Below are positions 16,008-23,939 of a stretch of 28,486 nt of DNA, one piece after another. Source of the DNA: Physcocola sp002396385 (GTDB taxonomy: Bacteria > Bacteroidota > Bacteroidia > Bacteroidales > Paludibacteraceae); the NCBI GenBank assembly GCA_946535435.1, contig CAMNDM010000044.1:1-28486 (forward strand). The letters are read 5' to 3'. The position numbers were made by a program, and so were the translations under genes. The first letter of the stretch is position 1, and each line of letters begins with the position of its first letter. A model generated the notes under the pieces. The model worked only from the letters and a program-made list of their open reading frames with translations. It was not told the origin of the DNA and ran no database searches.

Positions 16008-17837
16008 ATGTCGAAAGATGCTACAGGGGCTTCTGCTTCTCATTTTCTAAAGCGGCTTTTTGATAAAATCCGCAATTTTTTCTCTTTTGAAAGTCATGAA
16101 GAAAGTCATGATCTTTTATTGGCTTTTTATGCGCATTGTCTTGCTTGTGTTATAAAGTCCGATGAGTGTATATCTGAAAAGGGAATAGAAGAAGCGAAGG
16201 CCTATATTCATCGAAAATTTGCTACTGATAAAGTTTATGGAGATAAAAGGTTAAACGATGATACCCGATTTGTGCTTGATAAATTTGAAAAGTATTTGCT
16301 TGATTCCCATTTTATTACTTCGGATGATGCTCTAAAATTCGTTGCGAGAACTAGCTACAAAGAAAGACTTGAGTTTGCAGAGGAATTGGTAGCACTTGCT
16401 AAAACTTGCCAAAGTGCCTCTAAGAACGGCGATCGTGTTGATATGAACAATTTTTTGTCAAGGCTGATACGGCTGTTTGGCTTGAAGAAGAACCACGTTT
16501 ATACTCTGCTTCGTACCTATAGAACGCGTGAATCTGATAATAATAGAAAGTTCGATGATTCTAAAAAATGGGATTCATGTACTGAAAAAGTTGAAAAAAC
16601 TGAGAATGACAAGTATAGAAGTTTTTTAACGAAGACGCATATTACTTATGCCTATTGTCTCGCCTGTGTCGTGAAAGCCGATGGCGTTGTTACCGAGGAA
16701 GAACGAAAAAAAGCGGAAAATTTTATAGCTTCCAAGTTTTATAACAATATTTTTTACAATGCTTTGATTCAGACGTTTAATAGGTTCTTGAATAAAAACC
16801 GATTATTGTCTCCAAAAGTACATCGTGATTTTTTAGTTTCTACCTCTATACCAGAACGTTATGCGTTCACCGAAATGTTGTTCTCTCTTGCTATGACGAA
16901 CGACAACTTTCCGACGGATGGTATTACTGGCAATCTGGCCCGTGTCCTCTCGGAACTGATGACACTTTTCGAACTGGAGGAAAGGGATATCGAGTATTTA
17001 AGCAATAAATACAAACTCAGTGTGCCTGACGACAGTGCGGAGAAGGAGTCTGACAAGAAGGAACAGTCTGAGGACACGAAAGATGTCGACGAGGATAAAA
17101 GTAAAACTTTTGCCTATTGTTTTGCCGCTGTCGTGAAAGCCGACGGTAATGTTTCGAATGAGGAGCGGAGAAGGGTGGGCGAGTATATGACTGCCAACTT
17201 CAGCAACCCGTCTGTCGCTATCGCCTATTTCAACAGGCTGGTGAACGGACGTAGTACGCCTTCGCTATCTATTCCAAAAGAGTTTATTCTCATTACATCC
17301 TATCACGAGCGTTACGCCTTTATCGAAACGCTGCTCTCGTTCACTTTGCTCAATCTGGAAAATAATGAAAATGGCAGCAACAATAACGGGTCGGGTGTGG
17401 TGTTGAAACTGATGAAACTCTTCGAACTGCAGGAGAGCGATATACAGTACCTTTGCAATAAGTTCCATATCAGAGAGCCTAAACAGAAGAAATCTAAGGA
17501 ATCGGATAAACGGTATACGGAATACAAAAACAAGGACCAGCGGGCAAATTCAGGTCGGAAGTCGAAACAGTACCAACAAAGTTCCCAGTATAATAACCAG
17601 CAACAACAAGAACAACAGCAACAGGAGTCGCGTGTTGAACGTAGACAGAAAAAGCTGGAGTATGCCTATGCTGTTTTAGGACTTTCCTCGTCTGCTACAC
17701 CAGATGAGATCCGGAAAGCCTATAGGTCGCTTGCTTTGAAATACCATCCCGACACTGTCCAGGAAGATTTCCTCAAACTTGAGTTGACTGAAAAGTTCAA
17801 GGAAATCAACTGGGCTTACAGCTTGTTGAAACAATAA
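16008..17837 (+). CDS. Triple-TerB J-protein
   Basis: The protein has 609 residues. It holds three TerB-like domains at about 40-165, 207-340 and 363-490. Domains 2 and 3 keep the hallmark (KADGVVTEEERKKAENFI and KADGNVSNEERRRVGEYM), while domain 1 has lost it (KSDECISEKGIEEAKAYI). A Q/N-rich linker follows at about 500-545, then a J domain with HPD at 580-582 and the chain end WAYSLLKQ. Domain 3 plus linker plus J domain corresponds to the whole upstream protein, so this gene looks like that one with two extra N-terminal domains. The first part of the gene is visibly more AT-rich than the rest. It is probably a DnaK co-chaperone with multivalent substrate or metal binding. Three TerB units with one J domain is uncommon. 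Confidence 0.87.
   Translation: MSKDATGASASHFLKRLFDKIRNFFSFESHEESHDLLLAFYAHCLACVIKSDECISEKGIEEAKAYIHRKFATDKVYGDKRLNDDTRFVLDKFEKYLLDSHFITSDDALKFVARTSYKERLEFAEELVALAKTCQSASKNGDRVDMNNFLSRLIRLFGLKKNHVYTLLRTYRTRESDNNRKFDDSKKWDSCTEKVEKTENDKYRSFLTKTHITYAYCLACVVKADGVVTEEERKKAENFIASKFYNNIFYNALIQTFNRFLNKNRLLSPKVHRDFLVSTSIPERYAFTEMLFSLAMTNDNFPTDGITGNLARVLSELMTLFELEERDIEYLSNKYKLSVPDDSAEKESDKKEQSEDTKDVDEDKSKTFAYCFAAVVKADGNVSNEERRRVGEYMTANFSNPSVAIAYFNRLVNGRSTPSLSIPKEFILITSYHERYAFIETLLSFTLLNLENNENGSNNNGSGVVLKLMKLFELQESDIQYLCNKFHIREPKQKKSKESDKRYTEYKNKDQRANSGRKSKQYQQSSQYNNQQQQEQQQQESRVERRQKKLEYAYAVLGLSSSATPDEIRKAYRSLALKYHPDTVQEDFLKLELTEKFKEINWAYSLLKQ
17742..17819 (+). repeat. 78-nt near-identical block, copy 2
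   Basis: Same 26 codons as copy 1 in the upstream gene, 76 of 78 bases identical. Homology on either side is preserved at protein level but not at DNA level. Confidence 0.9.
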
Positions 17838-17861
17838 AGCGCCTCCGTTAGGAGACGCTTT
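17836..17861 (-). terminator. Terminator shared by convergent genes, best for tex operon
   Basis: Arms 17836-17846 and 17851-17861 pair over 11 bp with a single mismatch and a 4-nt loop. On the minus strand the stem is followed by TTATTGTTT, a modest T tract. The left arm overlaps the stop codon of the triple-TerB gene, so the two convergent genes share this hairpin. Confidence 0.7.
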
Positions 17862-17866
17862 GGAAA

Positions 17867-19987
17867 TCACTTCCTCATCGAAAGTCCTATCCTGTTCCGT
17901 TTACGGTCTATTTCTACAACTTTCACTTCCACATGCTGGTGCAGGCTGACCACATCGGTTGGTGTGCTGATGTATCGGTCGGCCATCTGCGATATGTGTA
18001 CCAATCCGTCTTGGTGCACGCCTATGTCTACAAACGCACCAAAGTTGGTGATGTTGGTCACAATTCCTGGCAGCACCATTCCTTCTCTCAGGTCGTCTAC
18101 GGAGTGCACATTAGGGTCGAAGCTGAATTCGGTCAGTTGTTCGCGTGGGTCGCGGCCTGGCTTTTCCAACTCGTTCATAATGTCTTTCAGTGTGGGCAGA
18201 CCAATGGTAGTGGTGGTGTATTTGTTTAAGTCTACTTTTTGGCGCAATTCTTTTTTGCTGATCAACTCTGGAACGGTTGTTCCTAAGTCTTTGGCCATCT
18301 GTTGCACCACGTTGTACGATTCGGGATGGACAGCCGAATTATCGAGTGGATTTTTCGCATCGGGTATGCGCAAGAAGCCCGCACACTGCTCGAATGCCTT
18401 GTCGCCAAGGCGTGGCACTTTCTTCAGTTGTGCACGGCTGCTGAACGGACCGTTTTCGGTACGGTAGTTCACGATGTTTTGTGCAAGTTGTGGACCTAAA
18501 CCAGAAATGTAGGTCAGCAAGTGCTTGCTGGCGGTGTTCACGTTCACACCCACCTGGTTTACGCACGATACAACGGTGTTGTCGAGGGCTTTTTTCAGTT
18601 TACCTTGGTCTACGTCGTGCTGGTATTGGCCTACGCCTATTGCTTTAGGGTCAATTTTTACCAGTTCTGCCAGTGGGTCTATAAGACGTCTGCCAATAGA
18701 TACGGCTCCCCTTACGGTTACATCTTCTTCGGGGAACTCTTCCCGGGCTACAGCCGATGCTGAGTAGACCGATGCTCCGTCTTCGCTTACGGTGTATATT
18801 TGTACGGGATGGTCAAATTTCAAATCTCGCACAAATTGCTCTGTCTCACGACTGGCGGTCCCGTTCCCAATAGAAATGGCTTCTATTTGGTGTTTCTTAA
18901 CCAAATGCTCTATGCAGGCTGCGGCCTCTGCGGTTTTGTTGTGGGGGGCATGCGGGTAGATGACGTCGTGGTGCTTCAGCTCGCCTTGTGCGTCAAGGCA
19001 GACTACTTTGCAACCTGTCCTGAATCCGGGGTCTAGGGCCAATACGCGTTTTTGCCCCAATGGGGCTGCAAGTAGCAGCTGGCGCAGGTTTTCGGCAAAT
19101 ACCCCGATGGCTTCCTCGTCGGCTTTCTCTTTGCTGCTGGCCGAAAATTCTGTCTGTATGGCAGGTTTCAGCAGACGCTTGTAGCTGTCGGCTACAGCAT
19201 CGGCAACCAGCCCGGCTGTACCGCCCCTTCCTTTTACGAAAAGTTGCGATATGCGTTCCAGACTGTCTTCGTCGTCTTCCGGACCGATGTCTATCCGCAA
19301 CCATCCTTCGGCTTCTCCACGGCGCATGGCCAACAAGCGGTGCGAGGTGCAGCGGCGCAGCGGTTCGCTGAAGTCGAAGTAGTCGCTGAATTTTTGGGCT
19401 TCTTCCTCTTTTCCCTTCACCACCTTGCTGCTGATGACGGCTGTGCGTTCCATGGTCCGGCGCATACGGTTGCGTGCACCCTCACTTTCTGAAACCCACT
19501 CGGCTATAATGTCCTGGGCTCCTTTAAGGGCTTCGTCAGTATTGGCTACGCCCTCTTTCACGTAGCGTGCTGCCAGTGTGTCGGGTTGGTCGGTGGCAAT
19601 CTGCATCATCAGGCGTTTGGCCAGTGGCTCCAATCCTTTTTGGCGGGCCACTTCGGCGCGTGTGCGCTTCTTGGGTTTGTAGGGAAGGTAAAGGTCTTCA
19701 AGAGCGCTGCTCTCCCAGCAGTCCGAAATTTTCTGTTTCAACTCTGGCGTGAGTTTTCCTTGTCCCTCGATTGTCGATAGAATGGTTTCTTTGCGTTTCT
19801 GCAGTTCAACGTATTTCTCGTTTTGCTCTTGTATGGCCTGTATCTGGACTTCGTCGAGCGAGCCTGTCATCTCTTTCCTGTAACGCGCAATGAAGGGAAC
19901 TGTGGCTCCTTCTTCAAGCAGTTTTAAGGTTGCGCTCACTTGGCGCTCTGGCAGGTTAAGGGCTTTTGATATAAGGTTGCTTAGCAT
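17867..19987 (-). CDS. tex: RNA-binding transcriptional accessory protein Tex
   Basis: The protein has 706 residues, close to typical Tex length of 720-780. The order of parts is standard: an N-terminal helical region with VPFIARYRKEMTGSLDEVQI and LEDLYLPYKPKKRTRAEVAR, a YqgF-like domain (RVLALDPGFRTGCKVVCLD), helix-hairpin-helix motifs (LLTYISGLGPQLAQNIVNYR and PRLGDKAFEQCAGFLRI), and a C-terminal S1 domain from about 632 (GIVTNITNFGAFVDIGVHQD, GLVHISQM). Tex binds nucleic acid and influences transcription; in other bacteria it affects toxin expression and stress tolerance. It is the last gene of a four-gene operon, 21 bp after an esterase-like gene. Confidence 0.97.
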   Translation of the reverse strand: MLSNLISKALNLPERQVSATLKLLEEGATVPFIARYRKEMTGSLDEVQIQAIQEQNEKYVELQKRKETILSTIEGQGKLTPELKQKISDCWESSALEDLYLPYKPKKRTRAEVARQKGLEPLAKRLMMQIATDQPDTLAARYVKEGVANTDEALKGAQDIIAEWVSESEGARNRMRRTMERTAVISSKVVKGKEEEAQKFSDYFDFSEPLRRCTSHRLLAMRRGEAEGWLRIDIGPEDDEDSLERISQLFVKGRGGTAGLVADAVADSYKRLLKPAIQTEFSASSKEKADEEAIGVFAENLRQLLLAAPLGQKRVLALDPGFRTGCKVVCLDAQGELKHHDVIYPHAPHNKTAEAAACIEHLVKKHQIEAISIGNGTASRETEQFVRDLKFDHPVQIYTVSEDGASVYSASAVAREEFPEEDVTVRGAVSIGRRLIDPLAELVKIDPKAIGVGQYQHDVDQGKLKKALDNTVVSCVNQVGVNVNTASKHLLTYISGLGPQLAQNIVNYRTENGPFSSRAQLKKVPRLGDKAFEQCAGFLRIPDAKNPLDNSAVHPESYNVVQQMAKDLGTTVPELISKKELRQKVDLNKYTTTTIGLPTLKDIMNELEKPGRDPREQLTEFSFDPNVHSVDDLREGMVLPGIVTNITNFGAFVDIGVHQDGLVHISQMADRYISTPTDVVSLHQHVEVKVVEIDRKRNRIGLSMRK

Positions 19988-20008
19988 GGGTGTCTCTGCT
20001 TTTTTTGT

Positions 20009-21214
20009 TTATTTTACTACTTGAATCAGTAGGGTTATCTTTGAACAATAATAGAAACCAAAGTCGTTGCGGTTGAACACGCTTTCTTCTATCACGCTGT
20101 TCTTCCTTGGCAACTTGCCTTTGTAGACGGGTTTGCCGTCGAATATGACGGTTACCGGGCTGTCGAGGTCGACCATCTTGTCGTTCAGCCAGATGTTCAA
20201 TTCGGGGTAGTTGCATTTCGATACCCTGATGATGTTTTCGTCTATCTCTGCGGTCACTTTGTCGCCGGGCTGTGGGGTGACGGTTGCTGGTACCGACAGC
20301 CAATAGTGGCTGTGCGTTACGTTTTCTCCTTGTTGCCAAACTACTTTCGGAGGTGTCGTGTTACGGGTGAACTGTTGCAACCAGTCTAGTGATTTCCTTT
20401 CTTCCTCTTCCAACTGTTTCCCTTTGTTCCCCGTCGAACTGCATTGGTGCTTGTAGCCGTCGGCGTCGTTTTCCTGCAGTTTGTCCATTTCTCTGCAGAG
20501 CTTGGCTGTTTCAATGCGGGCGGTGTCGTTTCCTCCGTCCTCTACGGTTAACACCATTACAGGGGCGTTCCTCAGGTTTTCTATATTTAAGTGCTCCAAA
20601 TGTCCGCCTGTTGTGGCAATAGCTGCCCAGTGGTCAGGTTGTCTTGTGGCTATGTGCCATACACCGTCGCCTCCTGTACTGCTTCCTATCAGGTACACGC
20701 GGTTCGGATTGCCGCCCTGGTTCATAACGGCTAGGTTCACCATGGTGTGCAGCATACTGTCTAATTCGGGCTTTTGCCAGGTGTCGTTGGCGTTTTGTGG
20801 CGCGCGTGGGGTTATATAGATGCAACTGGCAGGTAAAGACTGGTCGTAGCGGTGTTGCTGCTTTTGGTATTGCTCGTCGTTGGCTGTGGCTGTTGAACCG
20901 GCAATATCGTGCAGCGATACAAAAATGGGGTAGCCGTCGGCTGGTCGTTCTCCGATGATGCGGCTACTGAAAGGCATTCTCAAACTGTCTTTCTGTATCA
21001 AATGGTCGTCCCATGCCTGTCCGTATTGTGACGAATAGGCTTGTTTGCTGATGTTCCTCAGAGTGTCGGCAAAGGCTTCGGCCTCGGTGCGGCTAAGAGA
21101 TGTCTTCGATGAGGGTACTTTCGCCGATACCAGGGTGACGGCGTCGGTGGTCACTGCTTTTGTTGCGTTTATTCCGATAAGGCACACGAGTGCCACCGAG
21201 TATATTTTGTTCAT
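20009..21214 (-). CDS. Secreted alpha/beta hydrolase, esterase-like
   Basis: The protein has 401 residues with a signal peptide (MNKIYSVALVCLIGINATKA). An alpha/beta-hydrolase core is indicated by PIFVSLHDIAG (an oxyanion-type strand), the nucleophile elbow LIGSSTGGDG with Ser 179 in GxSxG, DHWAAIATTGG, and a possible acid block VMVLTVEDGGND. The probable catalytic His lies in NVTHSHYW. The arrangement recalls the PHB-depolymerase / predicted-peptidase esterase group. The C-terminal 100 residues form a separate module that looks beta-rich. The substrate is unknown. It sits between a universal-stress-like gene and tex with gaps of 28 and 21 bp, so it is co-transcribed. Confidence 0.75.
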   Translation of the reverse strand: MNKIYSVALVCLIGINATKAVTTDAVTLVSAKVPSSKTSLSRTEAEAFADTLRNISKQAYSSQYGQAWDDHLIQKDSLRMPFSSRIIGERPADGYPIFVSLHDIAGSTATANDEQYQKQQHRYDQSLPASCIYITPRAPQNANDTWQKPELDSMLHTMVNLAVMNQGGNPNRVYLIGSSTGGDGVWHIATRQPDHWAAIATTGGHLEHLNIENLRNAPVMVLTVEDGGNDTARIETAKLCREMDKLQENDADGYKHQCSSTGNKGKQLEEEERKSLDWLQQFTRNTTPPKVVWQQGENVTHSHYWLSVPATVTPQPGDKVTAEIDENIIRVSKCNYPELNIWLNDKMVDLDSPVTVIFDGKPVYKGKLPRKNSVIEESVFNRNDFGFYYCSKITLLIQVVK

Positions 21215-21242
21215 GCTGTTCTTGTTTGTAATGTCCTTCCCT

Positions 21243-22055
21243 TTAACCGCAGAGGGCGTATAGGTCTCCTCGTGGGTTGATTACCATGACTGGTACTGCA
21301 CATTGGTTAATGACTTTTCGCTCTTTCGGACCGAATATGATGTCGTCTAGACCATAGTCTCGCGAGGCCGATATTATCAGCAAGCATGCTCCTATGCTGG
21401 GTGCCAGTTGTGCGGCTTCCAACTCTACTTTGAAACTGTCTTTAGTGGCTGTGATTTCTTGATGCTTGATGTCCGATTTCTCGATCAATGTTCGTATGGC
21501 GTCGGTGTTCTGACGGGCTTTGCTACCATAATCTTTTGCGGGCATCAGCAAAATTTCAGCGTCGAAAAAGAGACCAAAACTGTTGCTGAACGGACCTTTC
21601 TCCCGTTCTTCCAACAAGAAGCCCACGGGTACCAGTATGCGGTTGAACGCAATCTCTTGCCCTTCGCGTACAAAAAAGTAGGGTATTCGCAGACTTCTGC
21701 TGATGTCTAACAGTTTTTGCACATTGTTGAACGGACGCTCTTTTTCGTTTAATTCAAATATCAGCATCGAGGCCTCTGTGGCTTCTATGGTTTCTGTAAA
21801 GTCTTCTTGTGGGGTCATCACCTTGTAGGTCAGTTCCACTTCTTCGGGGCATTCTGCCTTATGTTCGTCAACCCATGCGCTAAACGCGTTTTCGTAGGCT
21901 GGGGTATCGAGGGCCTTTTTCCCGAAGCAGATGCCGAGGAAGCATATATCTTTGCGGTAGGCTTTCGCCAATTGCTTGGCCATCTCGAAACCGGTTGTAG
22001 GGAAAAAACTTGGGCATGCTGCCACAAATATCTGTTGCTTGAATGTTTCCGACAT
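21243..22055 (-). CDS. Universal stress protein-like, two-domain
   Basis: The protein has 270 residues, about twice the length of a single UspA domain. The C-terminal half ends in the typical pattern ACLLIISASRDYG, then FGPKERKVINQCAVPVMVINP, corresponding to the GxxG nucleotide loop and the PVxVV strand of UspA. A clean GxxGxxxxxxxxxGS nucleotide motif is not visible, so ATP binding is doubtful. The N-terminal half (IFVAACPSFFPTTGFEMAKQ and a following LGICFGKK strand) fits the Rossmann-like start of a second domain. There is no signal peptide, so it is cytoplasmic. It lies 20 bp after the FKBP gene and 28 bp before the esterase. Confidence 0.65.
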   Translation of the reverse strand: MSETFKQQIFVAACPSFFPTTGFEMAKQLAKAYRKDICFLGICFGKKALDTPAYENAFSAWVDEHKAECPEEVELTYKVMTPQEDFTETIEATEASMLIFELNEKERPFNNVQKLLDISRSLRIPYFFVREGQEIAFNRILVPVGFLLEEREKGPFSNSFGLFFDAEILLMPAKDYGSKARQNTDAIRTLIEKSDIKHQEITATKDSFKVELEAAQLAPSIGACLLIISASRDYGLDDIIFGPKERKVINQCAVPVMVINPRGDLYALCG

Positions 22056-22075
22056 GGTGTTTTCTTGTTGAATGG

Positions 22076-22858
22076 TTATTTGTTTTGTTTTTCCTTAAAG
22101 GCTTGGGCTTCTTCCTCATTTTTGAACACCTCTTTCACTTCAATGGTGAAGACTAGGGCCGAGTTGGCTGGAATCGGGCCCATGGCTTGTTCGCCGTAGA
22201 CCAATTCCGATGGTATCAGGAAGATGGCTTTTGCTCCTTTCTTCATATGGCTGAGGGCTTGCGCGAAACCTGGTATGAGCTGGTTGAGTGGGAACAGGGC
22301 CGGACTTCTGTCGGCTGTGCTGTCAAATACACTGTCGTTGGCGGCCAGTTTGCCTTCATAATCCACGTAGATGTAGTCGGTCAGCTTTATTGAATCTCCT
22401 GTACCTTCGGTAATGGATTTCATTCTTACGGTTGGACCATCGTAGTCGCTCATTCTTGGGTCGTTGGGTTTGCCCAAGTCTTTGAAGCCCATGGCCTCAT
22501 ATTTTTTTGCCATCTGGTTATAGGCCTCGGTTGCTGCTTTCTGTCTTTCTGCCTGTCTTGTTTGGAAATACTCGCTGGCAACCTTGCGCATCGTGTCCTC
22601 GTTGATGGCCAGTTTGTCATTCAAGGCATCGACAAAACCCTTTATGATGGCTTCTTTCCTGATGTCGCTTTTTTCATCCAATTGCATTTGTCTGATTATA
22701 CCCTGCAAATCTTGTGCGAGACCTGAACCAATAAAATAATTGAAGGTGTCTACTTTTGTTAGTATTATGGCGGGTTCTTTTGCCTTTTTTGCGTAGCAGG
22801 TCATGGTTCCGAGTGCCATACTGCAGAGCGCGATGGCGGCAATTCTTTTTATTGTCAT
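22076..22858 (-). CDS. FKBP-type peptidyl-prolyl isomerase, secreted
   Basis: The protein has 260 residues from the chosen ATG (an in-frame ATG at 22873 would add five). The signal peptide is MTIKRIAAIALCSMALGTMTCYA, so the enzyme acts in the periplasm or on the surface. Residues about 30-130 are the helical dimerisation domain (FKBP_N). The C-terminal FKBP fold shows YIYVDYEGKLAAND, SVFDST, LIPGFAQALSHMKKG, FLIPSELVYG and IPANSALVFTIEVKEVF. The tryptophan expected at the pocket floor is Phe here (IPGF instead of IPGW). The enzyme speeds X-Pro isomerisation or acts as a holdase. It is the first gene of the operon with the usp-like, esterase and tex genes, and a close paralogue lies at 24777-25601. 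Confidence 0.92.
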   Translation of the reverse strand: MTIKRIAAIALCSMALGTMTCYAKKAKEPAIILTKVDTFNYFIGSGLAQDLQGIIRQMQLDEKSDIRKEAIIKGFVDALNDKLAINEDTMRKVASEYFQTRQAERQKAATEAYNQMAKKYEAMGFKDLGKPNDPRMSDYDGPTVRMKSITEGTGDSIKLTDYIYVDYEGKLAANDSVFDSTADRSPALFPLNQLIPGFAQALSHMKKGAKAIFLIPSELVYGEQAMGPIPANSALVFTIEVKEVFKNEEEAQAFKEKQNK

Positions 22859-22912
22859 ATTGTTTAAGAACATTGAGGGTGAGAGTTATGCTTTTTTGTT
22901 ACTGACCAAAAG

Positions 22913-22920
22913 CAAAAATA
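22913..22920 (-). promoter_or_regulatory. Candidate -7 promoter element of FKBP-tex operon
   Basis: Minus strand TATTTTTG matches TAnnTTTG and is followed by C. It lies about 55 bp upstream of the FKBP ATG at 22858. No clear -33 element is seen. Confidence 0.5.
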
Positions 22921-23251
22921 GCAATTATTCGGTAAGCTTCCTATGGTGAAGACTGCCTTCTTTGGTAGAATGTGCATTTTTACCGTTCTATCTGGTCATT
23001 GGTGTACACTAACCCTCTGACTGCTGCTGTTGGTTGCTAACTTGGGAGCGTAGAGGCTTTGAAGAACAAGCAGATAGTTCGATGGCTGACGAGCCTGCAT
23101 AGTCTTCCAACCTCACGCGAAAGTAGTAGTTGCAAGTGAGGGCAATGGCATTGTTAGAGAGAATAGCAAGAGTCTATCAAAAAAGGTTGTTTTGTTTCGT
23201 TAAACAATAGGATTGATATACACCATTCTTGAAAGCGTATGGGTTGGCTTT
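22921..23251. other. Gene-poor intergenic region
   Basis: The 22859-23349 gap holds two promoters pointing outwards and, in its middle, an open reading fragment on the minus strand listed separately. Elsewhere I see only short inverted repeats, such as TTGTTT with AAACAA at about 23188-23209. No tRNA, RNase P, tmRNA or riboswitch signature is visible. Confidence 0.5.
23009..23173 (-). pseudogene. Coding-looking fragment without start codon
   Basis: A minus-strand frame stays open for 54 codons and ends at a TAG (23009-23011). It has no ATG, and an in-frame stop lies just upstream at 23174-23176. The translation looks protein-like (CNYYFRVRLEDYAGSSAIEL and later SNQQQQSEG). I do not recognise the family. 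It may be the 3' remnant of a decayed gene, or a piece of an interspersed repeat that happens to translate well. Confidence 0.35.
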
Positions 23252-23282
23252 TTTGTTTGTAAATGATTATTTGTTATATTTG
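23252..23282 (+). promoter_or_regulatory. Bacteroidota-type promoter of GNAT gene
   Basis: TTTG at 23252-23255 (-33) and TATATTTG at 23275-23282 (-7) are separated by 19 bp, the ideal spacing. The predicted start of transcription is near 23288, leaving a leader of about 60 nt. Confidence 0.7.
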
Positions 23283-23349
23283 AGACTATAAATGACAAAA
23301 TCGATGTTTACGATTATTTGCTGTTTTCGATTCTTAAAATATAAAGTAG

Positions 23350-23880
23350 ATGTTTACAGTTGAATTAATTCCGCTTATGGAAGAAGACAGGGAACAATTC
23401 ATTCTCGACAATCAAGAAGCTTTCAAATATGGGGCGATGGAAGAGTTTGGAAGAAGAAATGATGATTCTGAAGCTGATGGCGAGATTATTTCTAGAGGTA
23501 CGATCAATGAATGTATTGATGGACCTAATGCTAAAACATTTCGCATCGTAGCAGATGGTATGGTTGCCGGTGGTATTATTTTGTCGGTTGATGAAGAGAA
23601 GAGACACGGAGAATTGGAAATACTTTTTGTTTCACCTAAAATTCATGGTAAAGGTATTGGACAGGCAACGTGGACTGAGGTGGAACGCATGTACCCCAAT
23701 ATTGACGTATGGGAAACGATGACACCCTATTTCGAAACTAGGAATATTCATTTTTATGTGAACAAACTGGGATTTCACATTGTGGAGTTTTTCAATAAGA
23801 AACATGTAGATCCACGGATGCCCGACCACTATGAAGATGGCGATGGCATGTTTAGGTTTGAAAAGACGATAAAACGCTGA
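23350..23880 (+). CDS. GNAT family N-acetyltransferase
   Basis: The protein has 176 residues. The GNAT fold is indicated by FRIVADGMVAGGIIL, ELEILFVSPKIHGKGIGQAT (the Q/RxxGxG-type acetyl-CoA loop) and FYVNKLGFHIVEFF (the terminal YxxxGF element). Such enzymes move acetyl from acetyl-CoA to an amine of a small molecule or protein; the substrate is not deducible. The gene has its own promoter, opposite orientation and lower GC than its neighbours, and lies between two related FKBP loci. It may be acquired. Confidence 0.9.
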   Translation: MFTVELIPLMEEDREQFILDNQEAFKYGAMEEFGRRNDDSEADGEIISRGTINECIDGPNAKTFRIVADGMVAGGIILSVDEEKRHGELEILFVSPKIHGKGIGQATWTEVERMYPNIDVWETMTPYFETRNIHFYVNKLGFHIVEFFNKKHVDPRMPDHYEDGDGMFRFEKTIKR

Positions 23881-23939
23881 TTATTAGTTTTAATCTTATT
23901 CCACTATAAATATTTTTTTAATTTTTTAATCAAATTTGA

